A DNA stretch of 64,000 bases from CAZKNJ01 sp964554185 (GTDB lineage Bacteria; 4484-113). The notes under the pieces were generated by a model. That model was not told where the DNA came from, ran no database searches, and saw only the letters and a program-made list of their open reading frames with translations. Every line of letters starts with the position of its first letter. Position 1 is the stretch's first letter. The stretch lies in the NCBI GenBank assembly GCA_964554185.1, contig CAZKNJ010000005.1:9918-73917 (forward strand), in the 5' to 3' direction. The position numbers were made by a program, and so were the translations under genes. Below are positions 1 through 7,626 of this stretch, in pieces.

Positions 1-2
1 CC

Positions 3-824
3 CCGCGGGCGCTGACCGACGTTCTGGTGGACAAGAAGATCACGACACTCTGCTACGAGGAGATGACCGAAGACGGGTTTGCCCCGTTGCTCTCCCCCGC
101 GAGCGAGATCGGCGGCCGGATGATGCCCCAAATCGCCGCCAGGTATATGGAGACCAGCGAAGGCGGGCGGGGCAAGCTGCTGATGGGGACGCCCGGCGTG
201 CCCGCAGCGGTGGTGGCCATCGTCGGCGGCGGCTTTTTCGGCTACCACGCGGCGCTGACCTTCCTGCATGCAGGCGCGAATGTGCTGGTGCTGGATACTG
301 ACTTCCGCAAGCTCCAGCGGCTTGACCGCGACTTCGGCGGGCATATCAACACCCTCATCAGCACCGAGAACGCTATCGCCAAGGTGCTGACCTTTGCCGA
401 TGTCATCATCTCGGCGGTGCACCGCTACGGCGAAGTGGCGCCCAAGATCATCACCCGTGAGATGCTCAAGACCATGATTCCGCGCTCGCTGTTCATTGAC
501 GTGTCCATTGACCAGGGCGGGACGGCCGAAACCAGCCGCCCCACCACCTTGCACAACCCGGTATATGTGGTGGACGAGATTCTGCATTACTGCGTCCCCA
601 ATGTCACGAGCAATGTCGCCCGCACCGCCTCGCGGGCGCATACCATCGGACTCTGCCCCATCCTCCTGAAGCTAGGGAAAGCCGAAGACTCCCTCAAGAT
701 GATCGAGGGCAAAGAGATTTTCCGCACCGGCGCATTCATCGTGGAAGGCAAGGTCGTGCAGGAGCACCTGCGCGAGCTGCACCATGAGAAGCGCGGCCGG
801 GGCCGCAAGGAGGATAAACGCTGA
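3..824 (+). CDS. Alanine dehydrogenase-like protein, C-terminal part (5' end off window)
   Basis: The frame is open to the left edge, so the true start lies outside; 273 residues are visible. The protein carries the NAD-binding half of the alanine dehydrogenase/PNT family: a glycine-rich VAIVGGGFFG turn, a strand ending in LVLDTD that should bind the adenosine ribose, then the FIDVSIDQGG and HYCVPNV stretches typical of Ald. Family members oxidise L-alanine to pyruvate and ammonia with NAD. The last about 15 residues are basic and low complexity. The stop overlaps the next start (TGATG), so it is probably co-translated with the CoA-transferase, which suggests a small amino-acid/organic-acid catabolic operon. 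The family is clear; the exact substrate is not, because the N-terminal half is missing. Confidence 0.8.
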   Translation, partial: PRALTDVLVDKKITTLCYEEMTEDGFAPLLSPASEIGGRMMPQIAARYMETSEGGRGKLLMGTPGVPAAVVAIVGGGFFGYHAALTFLHAGANVLVLDTDFRKLQRLDRDFGGHINTLISTENAIAKVLTFADVIISAVHRYGEVAPKIITREMLKTMIPRSLFIDVSIDQGGTAETSRPTTLHNPVYVVDEILHYCVPNVTSNVARTASRAHTIGLCPILLKLGKAEDSLKMIEGKEIFRTGAFIVEGKVVQEHLRELHHEKRGRGRKEDKR

Positions 825-2122
825 TGTTTTCGTGGTCCCAGAAGTACAAGGACAAAGTCGTACCGGTGGAGGAGGCGCTCTCCATCATCAAGTCCGGCAT
901 GCGCGTATACATCCATCCAGGGGCGGCCACGCCCAAGGTGCTGGTGGAGCATCTGGCGGACATCAAGGACCGGGTGGAGAATGTGGAAGTAGTACACATT
1001 CTCACCTTCGGCGAGAGCCCCTACGCCGAGCCGGAGATGGAAGGGCACTTCCGCCACAACGCGCTCTTCAGCGGCGGAAATGTGCGGAAGGCGATTAATG
1101 AAGGGCGGGCGGACTGGATGTCAGTGTTCCTGTACGAAATCCCCAAGCTGTTTTACGAAGGCTTCCTGCCGCTGGACGTGTCGCTGGTGCAGCTTTCGCC
1201 GCCGGACGAGCACGGCTTTTGCAGCCTTGGCGTGGGCGTGGATATGACTATGGCGGCCGTCCGGTCGTCCAAGCACGTTATCGGGGAAATTAACCCCCGC
1301 ATGCCCCGCGTGCTGGGAGACTCATTCATCCACATCAGCAAGCTGGACCGTATCGTGGAAGTGGACCATCCGCTTTACGAGTACCATGCGGGCGACATTG
1401 ACGACGTGTCGCGTGAAATCGGCCGGCGCATCGCCGAGCGTATTGAGGATGGAAGCACGTTGCAGATGGGCATCGGCGCCATCCCGGACGCGGTGCTGTT
1501 CTTCCTCGGCGAGAAGCGCGACCTGGGCATCCACACGGAGATGTTCAGCGACGGCGCAATGAAGCTGATGGAGGAAGGGGTTATCACCGGCGACAAGAAG
1601 AGCATCCACAAGGGCAAGGTCGTTTGCTGCTTCCTCATGGGCAGCGAGCGGCTTTACGAATATGTGGACAACAACCCGTTTATTGAAGCCCATCCGGTGG
1701 AGTACACCAACGACCCCTTTGTCATCGCCCAGAACGACAAGATGGTGGCGTTGAACTCGTGCCTCTCCATTGACCTCACGGGGCAGGTGAATTCCGACTC
1801 TATCGGCATGAACATCTACTCCGGCTTCGGCGGCCAGTTGGACTTCATCCGGGGCGCGGCGCGCAGCAAGGGCGGCCTTCCGGTCATTGCGATGCCCTCC
1901 ACCGCCATGAAAGGGAAAGCCTCCCGCGTCGTGGGCACGCTGGCGCCGGGCGCGGGCGTCACCGACACACGAGCGGACGTGCGCTGGATTTGCACCGAGT
2001 ACGGAATGGTCAACCTGTTCGGGCTCAACCGCCGGCAGCGGGCCAAGGCGCTGATTGAGCTGGCGCACCCGGACTTCCGCGAGGAGTTGCAGGAGTTCGC
2101 CATCAAGAACCGCTATATCTAG
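824..2122 (+). CDS. Acetyl-CoA hydrolase/transferase family protein (4-hydroxybutyrate CoA-transferase-like)
   Basis: 432 residues, the usual length for the AbfT/Cat2 branch of family I CoA-transferases. The early HPGAATPKVL segment and the QMGIGAIPDAV motif match the two-domain CoA-transferase fold. GIHTEMFSDG holds the expected catalytic glutamate (E239), which forms the glutamyl-CoA thioester. Family members exchange CoA between acetyl-CoA and short acids such as 4-hydroxybutyrate, butyrate or acetate; the precise acid cannot be read here. Start and stop are translationally coupled to the alanine dehydrogenase-like gene upstream by a 1-base overlap. A role in fermentation or acid re-assimilation is inferred from that neighbour. 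Confidence 0.85.
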   Translation: MFSWSQKYKDKVVPVEEALSIIKSGMRVYIHPGAATPKVLVEHLADIKDRVENVEVVHILTFGESPYAEPEMEGHFRHNALFSGGNVRKAINEGRADWMSVFLYEIPKLFYEGFLPLDVSLVQLSPPDEHGFCSLGVGVDMTMAAVRSSKHVIGEINPRMPRVLGDSFIHISKLDRIVEVDHPLYEYHAGDIDDVSREIGRRIAERIEDGSTLQMGIGAIPDAVLFFLGEKRDLGIHTEMFSDGAMKLMEEGVITGDKKSIHKGKVVCCFLMGSERLYEYVDNNPFIEAHPVEYTNDPFVIAQNDKMVALNSCLSIDLTGQVNSDSIGMNIYSGFGGQLDFIRGAARSKGGLPVIAMPSTAMKGKASRVVGTLAPGAGVTDTRADVRWICTEYGMVNLFGLNRRQRAKALIELAHPDFREELQEFAIKNRYI

Positions 2123-2182
2123 AGTGCGGCACTTGTGCATCACCGGCGGTTGGGCTAAGCTAGTGCGCGCCAGGAGCGCATT

Positions 2183-3133
2183 ATGACCGAGCCGCTTGAT
2201 TTCAGCCGCATCCGCCAATATCCCCTGAAGGAGCGCAAGAACCTCGTGCGCGCCGAGATGTTCGGCCAGCCACTGCTGCCGGATGGCCAGTATGTGGAGT
2301 TTCTGGACTCGCTACCGGACATCCTGCGGGCGAAGGACCTCAAAGAAGTGGTTGAACGCACGGTGGCGGCTTCGCTGGGCGGCAAGGAGATTCTGCTTGC
2401 CATCGGCGCCCATCAGATCAAGATCGGTATGACGCCGTTCATCCGGCGGCTGATGGACGAGCGGCTGGTGACGGCGGTGGCGATGAACGGCGCGGGCATC
2501 ATCCACGATACGGAACTCGCGCTCATCGGGGAAACCAGCGAGGATGTGGCCGAGGCCATCCAAGACGGCAGCTTCGGGATGGCGCGGGAGACCGCGGAGT
2601 TCATCAACGAGGCAATCGTTCAGGGCGCGAGGGACGAAACCGGCCTGGGAGCGGCGGTGGGACACAAGATTGCGCAGGCGGAGCTGCCCTTCCGGCAGCA
2701 CTCGCTGGCTCATTACTGCCACGAGAAAGGCGTGCCGCTCACCGTACATGTAGCCTACGGCACCGACATTATCCACATGCACCCCAGCGCGGACGGAGCG
2801 CTGACCGGCAAAGCCACCGAGATTGACTTCCGCAAGCTCGCGGCGGTGGTCGCGAAGCTGGAGGGCGGAGTCGTAATGAACGTGGGCTCGGCGGTGATAC
2901 TGCCGGAGGTCTTTCTCAAGTGCCTATCCGCCGCCCGTAACCTGGGGCACACCGTCCGCAACTTTACCGCGGTGAACCTGGATATGATTCAGCACTACCG
3001 CCCGCACGAGAATGTGGTGCGCCGCCCGACCCTGCCGGAGGGCCGGGGGTACGCGTTGACGGGCAACCTGGAGATACTCTTCCCGCTGCTCACTTACTGC
3101 CTGCTGGACGCCAAGCACGCACGCGGCGGGTAG
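2183..3133 (+). CDS. Deoxyhypusine synthase-like NAD-binding protein, function unknown
   Basis: 316 residues, cytoplasmic, with no signal peptide. The pattern VAMNGAGIIHDTELAL, followed by DGSFGMA and later YGTDIIHMHPSADG and NVGSAVILPEVFLK, resembles the deoxyhypusine-synthase-like Rossmann fold. Bacteria lack eIF5A, so true hypusination is not expected, and bacterial members of this superfamily mostly lack an assigned reaction. The ATG at 2183 sits 60 bp after the CoA-transferase, and fetA follows 11 bp later, so it is probably in the same transcript. The fold assignment comes from motif recollection only; the substrate is not known. Confidence 0.5.
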   Translation: MTEPLDFSRIRQYPLKERKNLVRAEMFGQPLLPDGQYVEFLDSLPDILRAKDLKEVVERTVAASLGGKEILLAIGAHQIKIGMTPFIRRLMDERLVTAVAMNGAGIIHDTELALIGETSEDVAEAIQDGSFGMARETAEFINEAIVQGARDETGLGAAVGHKIAQAELPFRQHSLAHYCHEKGVPLTVHVAYGTDIIHMHPSADGALTGKATEIDFRKLAAVVAKLEGGVVMNVGSAVILPEVFLKCLSAARNLGHTVRNFTAVNLDMIQHYRPHENVVRRPTLPEGRGYALTGNLEILFPLLTYCLLDAKHARGG

Positions 3134-3144
3134 CGACGTTTCCC

Positions 3145-3810
3145 ATGGAAGTAATCGCTGCAAGCGGTCTTACTTACGCCTCACGCCACCGCGGAAACAG
3201 CCGCCGTCCGCTCATTTTGGACGGCGTCAGCCTCGCGCTGGGCGAGCGCGAAGTGCTCGGGCTGCTGGGGCCCTCGGGCAGCGGCAAGTCCACCCTGCTG
3301 CGGATACTGTGCCGCCTGATTGAGCCGGATAGCGGCACGGTCGCTTTCCACGGGCAGGATTGGAACGCCATCAATGTACTGGAGTACCGGAAGAAGGTGT
3401 GCCTGATACCGCAGGTGCCGGTGGCGCTTCCCGGCACCGTCGCCGAGAACTTCCGCTTCGTCCACCGGATCGCGGGGCAATCCACCGTAGCACCGCCGGC
3501 GGAGGAGCTGCTGGCGCAGGTGGGGCTTCCCGCGCATTATGCCGACGAGCGCGCAGCGGAGCTGTCAGTGGGCGAGCTGCAGCGGGTGGCTCTCGCGAGG
3601 GCGCTGCTGCTTAAGCCGGAAGTGCTGCTGCTGGACGAGCCAACGTCGGCGCTGGATGTGGACAACGCGGCGCGCATCATCGCGCTGGTGGAGAGCGTCT
3701 GCGCCAGCGGCGGCTACAGCGCGGTGATGACCAGCCATGTGCCGGAGTACTTGCGCATCGCCCACCGGACGGTCAAGCTGGACGCGGGGAGGCTTTCCGA
3801 TGCCGCCTGA
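3145..3810 (+). CDS. fetA: ABC transporter ATP-binding protein, FetA/YbbL-like
   Basis: 221 residues, a single ABC ATPase domain. Walker A is GPSGSGKST at residues 42-50, the signature is LSVGELQRVALARALL and Walker B is VLLLDEPTSALD. The ATG at 3145 follows the preceding stop by 11 bp. The gene overlaps the permease start at 3800 by 11 bp, a tight two-gene unit as in E. coli fetAB, where the pair exports iron and increases resistance to peroxide. The assignment depends mainly on the partner permease, which is clearly of the FetB family. In a cell with this much heme protein, iron homeostasis is a plausible role, but that is inference. Confidence 0.8.
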   Translation: MEVIAASGLTYASRHRGNSRRPLILDGVSLALGEREVLGLLGPSGSGKSTLLRILCRLIEPDSGTVAFHGQDWNAINVLEYRKKVCLIPQVPVALPGTVAENFRFVHRIAGQSTVAPPAEELLAQVGLPAHYADERAAELSVGELQRVALARALLLKPEVLLLDEPTSALDVDNAARIIALVESVCASGGYSAVMTSHVPEYLRIAHRTVKLDAGRLSDAA

Positions 3811-4603
3811 GGGCTACATCACCGTTAGCTGGCTGCAGGTGGGGTACGCGGGGGGCTTTCTTCTAGTCGCCATCGCCATCTCGTTCTTCCTGCGGTTGGG
3901 CGTGGAAGGCGGCATCGTGCTCGGCGGCGTGCGCACCTTCTTGCAGCTTCTGTTGCTGGGATATGTGCTGGATTATGTGTTTGCCGTGCAGAATGCCTGG
4001 CTGACCTCGCTGATATTCCTGGCGATGATCATCGCCGGCGCCGCCAACGCTTACTTCATCGCCACGCCCCGGAATGCACGCACTTTTTATGTGTTCACCG
4101 GCGTGCTGAGCGGGGTATTCGTGCTGGTTGCGCTACCCATCGGCAAGTGGATAGTGGTGGCGAAACCGTGGTACCACCCGCAGTACATTATCCCCTTCGG
4201 CGGAATGCTCATCGGCAACGCCGTCACCGCCGGATTGCTGGCGCAGCGCAGCCTGCACAAATCGCTGAGGGACAACCGGCTGGTGGTGGAGACGAAACTC
4301 GCGCTGGGGGCAAGTTCGCTCAAGGCCGCCTACACCGAGCTGACCGAGGCGGTAAAGACCGCGATGCTGCCAACGGTCACATCCATGATGATGGTGGGGC
4401 TGGTGCATATCCCCGGCATCTTCGGCGGACAGGTGCTGGCGGGAGTGCCGGCGATGGAGGCGGCGAAGTACCAGACGGTGGTGATGTACATGCTGGCGGC
4501 GGGGGCGGCGCTGACCGCGATGGCGATAGTGTTTCTACGGCTGAAGGAGTTCTTTACCGCACGGCACCAGCTGCGTTATGATAAGCTCACCGGTGAATCG
4601 TAG
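3800..4603 (+). CDS. fetB: ABC transporter permease, FetB/YbbM family
   Basis: Start chosen at ATG 3800 (MPPEGYITVSW), which gives 267 residues, close to the roughly 260 of E. coli FetB; the longer frame from 3737 lies inside fetA and adds a non-membrane extension. About seven hydrophobic segments are visible, with the family stretch GGVRTFLQLLLLGYVL near the N terminus and MMMVGLVHIPGIFGGQVLAG near the C terminus. It forms the membrane part of a putative iron (or other metal) exporter with FetA. The final codon overlaps the start of the LON-domain gene (TAGTG). Confidence 0.85.
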   Translation: MPPEGYITVSWLQVGYAGGFLLVAIAISFFLRLGVEGGIVLGGVRTFLQLLLLGYVLDYVFAVQNAWLTSLIFLAMIIAGAANAYFIATPRNARTFYVFTGVLSGVFVLVALPIGKWIVVAKPWYHPQYIIPFGGMLIGNAVTAGLLAQRSLHKSLRDNRLVVETKLALGASSLKAAYTELTEAVKTAMLPTVTSMMMVGLVHIPGIFGGQVLAGVPAMEAAKYQTVVMYMLAAGAALTAMAIVFLRLKEFFTARHQLRYDKLTGES

Positions 4604-5271
4604 TGAGCACTGAGCGGACAACCAGGCTGGTGATCATCCCGCTGGAGAACATCGTCTTTTTTCCCGAGACGTTTCTTGATTTGAAGGTCGCCGACCGGCG
4701 CGCCGAAGAGCTGCTGCGCCAGGCTTACGAGAACCAGGAAAACGTGGGGCTGTTTCTGGCGAAGCTGGAGGTGCTCACGCAGCTGCCCACCGGCTTTGAG
4801 AAAATCGGCACCTTCGGCCGGGTGGTGGCGTTTGACCCGAAACCGGGAAAGCCTACCGAGGTAACGCTACAGGGGCGATTCCGCGGGCGCATCCGGCAGA
4901 TCATCCAGCTTGAGCCCTACCCCACGGCGGACATCACCGTGCTGACCGACCACCTGCACGTTTCGTCCACCGACGAGTTCAAGCATATTCTGGAGGATCT
5001 GATAGACCTCGTGCAGCTCTTCAAGCCGGAAGAGGACCGCCGGGGCATTGAGCTGCCCAGCCCGGAGGGCTGGCGCAAGCTGTTCGGGATGCTGGTGAAC
5101 TCGGTGGCGTCGTTCCTGCCGTCAAAGCCGCACAAGAAGCAGGAGTGGTTGGTGCAGGACGACCTGGTAGCTCGTTACCGTATGGTACGGGAGGAGCTGG
5201 TGAAGATGTGGCAGTTCAACCGGCTGATGGACATTATTCCGCCGCCGCCGGAAGACGCGCATCTGAACTAG
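4603..5271 (+). CDS. LON substrate-binding domain protein (no ATPase or protease domain)
   Basis: 222 residues that begin like the N-terminal domain of Lon protease (IIPLENIVFFPETFLDLKV, then a GTFGRVVAF strand). There is no AAA+ module and no Ser-Lys peptidase domain. Stand-alone LON-domain proteins are common in bacteria; they are thought to bind substrates or partners, but most have no defined job. GTG 4603 overlaps the fetB stop by one base, so translation is coupled. The stop overlaps by 4 bp the stop of the convergent adenosyltransferase gene on the other strand. Confidence 0.75.
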   Translation: MSTERTTRLVIIPLENIVFFPETFLDLKVADRRAEELLRQAYENQENVGLFLAKLEVLTQLPTGFEKIGTFGRVVAFDPKPGKPTEVTLQGRFRGRIRQIIQLEPYPTADITVLTDHLHVSSTDEFKHILEDLIDLVQLFKPEEDRRGIELPSPEGWRKLFGMLVNSVASFLPSKPHKKQEWLVQDDLVARYRMVREELVKMWQFNRLMDIIPPPPEDAHLN

Positions 5272-5828
5272 CCGCCGTTCTCCGAGCGGCTCCACTCGTT
5301 TTCCTTCACACCAGCGAGGTGATTAGCATAGCGGGCGAGTACGAATAGCAGGTCGGACAGGCGGTTGAGGTACATGAGCACCACCCCGCGCAAGGGCTCC
5401 TCTTCGTTCAGGCGCACCACGCAGCGCTCGGCGCGGCGGCAGATAGTACGCGCGAGATGAAGCAAGGCAGCTGCGCTGGTTCCTCCGGGGATGATGAAGG
5501 ACTTCAGCTTGGGCAGCCGTGCGTCAACCGAGTCTATGGTGCGCTCCAAGTAGGAGATGTCTTCGCCGGCGATGCCACCGGCAACTGCGCCCTGGTACTC
5601 CGGCGCAGCGGCAATCTCCGCGCCCAGGCTGAACAGCCTCCGTTGCAGCGTTTGAAGCACGAGGGCTGTCTCTTCGTCGGAGGTGAAAGAAAGCGCCGCA
5701 CCCAGCGCGGCGTTCAGCTCGTCAATGGTGCCGTAGGCTTCAACTCGCAGGTGTGCCTTGCTGACCTTGCCGCCACCGAGCAGCGAGGTCCGGCCCTCAT
5801 CCCCCGCGCCGGTGTAAAGCTTCGGCAC
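5268..5828 (-). CDS. pduO: ATP:cob(I)alamin adenosyltransferase, PduO type
   Basis: 186 residues, standard PduO/MMAB length. It begins with the ATP-binding TGAGDEGRTSLLGG motif, then AYGTIDELNAALG and the late CRRAERCVVRL and YLNRLSDLLFVLARYAN helices that bind cobalamin and ATP. It transfers adenosyl from ATP to cob(I)alamin, making coenzyme B12 for adenosylcobalamin-dependent mutases or dehydratases, none of which lies in this window. The GTG start overlaps the stop of the IPT/dockerin lipoprotein gene by one base (TAGTG), so it appears to be the last gene of that transcript, an odd pairing of a cytoplasmic enzyme with a secreted protein. Confidence 0.93.
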   Translation of the reverse strand: MPKLYTGAGDEGRTSLLGGGKVSKAHLRVEAYGTIDELNAALGAALSFTSDEETALVLQTLQRRLFSLGAEIAAAPEYQGAVAGGIAGEDISYLERTIDSVDARLPKLKSFIIPGGTSAAALLHLARTICRRAERCVVRLNEEEPLRGVVLMYLNRLSDLLFVLARYANHLAGVKENEWSRSENGG

Positions 5829-7567
5829 TAGCTTCCCCCGGGGCTCCCCGTGAAGTTGTAGCCGATGTAGCTGACGTCGGCCTCGTTGATGACGCCGTCA
5901 AGGTTGGGGTCAAGATACTGGTGGTAGGAAGCGTCACCCAGTTTGTCCCCAAAGCGCTGGCGAATCTTCTGGATGTCCAGGTCGTCAACGAAGCCGTCGC
6001 CGTTGGTGTCGCCCCGCAAGGAGAGCACATCGAACACCAGCATACCGAGGGCAGCCTCCTGGAAGCGGTAAGCCTTGGCGGTCAGGTAATAGGTGCCGTT
6101 GCGGAACTCCGCTGGATCCAGTGTATAGGAGAAGTCGGGCCCGAAGGCATCGGTGTAGACGGGTTGGCTGGAGCCGCCGAGGTAGAACTCTACGCGTGAA
6201 GCCTGCTGGACGCCGTCCGCCCGGATGGCCACCACGGTCGGCTCGGTCAGCGTGGAGTTCGGCGCCGGGTAAAGGAATTCAATCTGGAGGGGGTCAAGGA
6301 TTCCCACGGCGAAGCTCTGGCTCCACAGCGTACCGCGCCGGACGCGCAGCGCGGAGGCATCGCGGTTGTATTCGCCGATGGGCGTGGTGAAGACAATCTC
6401 GTAATTATCCCAGGACACGATGAAGTCCAAGGGGATGGCGACGGCTGGCAGCGGGTCAACCTCGGAGGTGTCCACAACGAAAAGAGTGCCGTCGCTGCCG
6501 TCACCCAGATTCATCCCGGTCACAGAGACCTTGGCGGATGAGCCGGGTACGAGGAAGCGCGGCACCGCCTCGCCGATATAGGGGTCAACCGAGAAAGGCA
6601 CGCCGTTGGTGTCCTCGGCGCTGAACACTGCGTGGATTTCGCCGGAGCTGTCAATGGCGGGAGGGACGCGCACGACAATCTCGTCGAAATCGCCGTCAAC
6701 AATGGTGTAGGACACGATGAGCTCGGAGTCAAACTCCACCAGATACCCACCGGGAAACACGAGCCCGTCACCGGGGCCGGGAGTCGCGGGGAAGTTCTCG
6801 CCCCGGACGGTTACCTCTTCGTCAAAGTAGGCGTGGCCGGGAAGCACATTCTTCAAGTACGGGTTCAGTACCGTGAAGTCCTCGTCGGTCTGGGCCACGG
6901 TGCTGGAGATCACCACGCAAATCGGGCCGGTTATCGCGTCCCCGGGGACGGTGCAGACGATGTAATCCTGCGCCCACTCGTCAACCGCCGCTTCCACTGC
7001 CTGCAAGGAGTCGGTGGTGAAGGTTACGTGGTCGGTCGCTAAATCGTAGATGCCGAAGTTGGCGCCGGCCAGCGTGACCTGGTCCCCGTAGTAGCCGGAC
7101 TCAGGGTCGAAGCCGGTGACGGAGTGAGTTGAGATGATAATGGAAAGCTGGTTGCTCAGGTCGCTTTCTTCGTCATATACATCGACGACTGACAGCCGGT
7201 AGTAGTAGGTCTGGCCTATGGCGGGGTAGAACTCGTCGTAGAAAATGACTGAAGCGCCGCTCGGAGGCTGGGAGATCGTGCTGCCGCCGTTCACCCGCAG
7301 CGCGGGATTCGCCGTAGTAATGGGCTGAGTGTCGCGGTAGAGATAGTAGCCGATGGCCAGCGGGTCGGTTGCGCGCGTCCAGGTCACCATCACGCCGGTG
7401 GGCAAGCCGGAAACGGACTTGCCTGAAGCGGCCTCCACGCTGAGCAGCAGGGGCGAAGCTGAGTCCCGGCTGGCAAGGCCGCCGGTGAGAAGCGAGCGGG
7501 TGTGGCCGCATGAATATAGCAGCGTAGCTACCAGCAGCGCGGCGAGCAGTCTTAGGTGAAGTCTCAT
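5828..7567 (-). CDS. Secreted lipoprotein with FnIII, IPT/TIG and dockerin-like domains
   Basis: Start set at ATG 7567, preceded by GGAGA; it opens a clean lipoprotein signal (LLVATLLYSC), whereas the longer frame upstream runs antisense-like through the next gene. 579 residues. An FnIII-like module (about 55-145) is followed by IPT/TIG-type beta repeats (about 148-430), a short Ig-like region, and a C-terminal dockerin type I-like pair of calcium loops, DTNGDGFVDDLDIQKIRQRF and DPNLDGVINEADVSYI (about 515-575). Dockerins bind cohesins, but no cohesin is visible here, so it may act as a calcium-stabilised module. It lacks the PPxL...Q tail seen in the related lipoproteins of this window. Role unknown; cell-surface or extracellular binding is inferred. 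Confidence 0.75.
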   Translation of the reverse strand: MRLHLRLLAALLVATLLYSCGHTRSLLTGGLASRDSASPLLLSVEAASGKSVSGLPTGVMVTWTRATDPLAIGYYLYRDTQPITTANPALRVNGGSTISQPPSGASVIFYDEFYPAIGQTYYYRLSVVDVYDEESDLSNQLSIIISTHSVTGFDPESGYYGDQVTLAGANFGIYDLATDHVTFTTDSLQAVEAAVDEWAQDYIVCTVPGDAITGPICVVISSTVAQTDEDFTVLNPYLKNVLPGHAYFDEEVTVRGENFPATPGPGDGLVFPGGYLVEFDSELIVSYTIVDGDFDEIVVRVPPAIDSSGEIHAVFSAEDTNGVPFSVDPYIGEAVPRFLVPGSSAKVSVTGMNLGDGSDGTLFVVDTSEVDPLPAVAIPLDFIVSWDNYEIVFTTPIGEYNRDASALRVRRGTLWSQSFAVGILDPLQIEFLYPAPNSTLTEPTVVAIRADGVQQASRVEFYLGGSSQPVYTDAFGPDFSYTLDPAEFRNGTYYLTAKAYRFQEAALGMLVFDVLSLRGDTNGDGFVDDLDIQKIRQRFGDKLGDASYHQYLDPNLDGVINEADVSYIGYNFTGSPGGS

Positions 7568-7626
7568 TGGGTGTCTCCTGAAACCGGCTACTGATTTTAG
7601 CATAAGCGATGCCATCGTTCGCGGGA

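Noticed and set aside
2183..3133. True deoxyhypusine synthase
   Set aside because: No eIF5A substrate is expected in a bacterium; only fold-level similarity is claimed.
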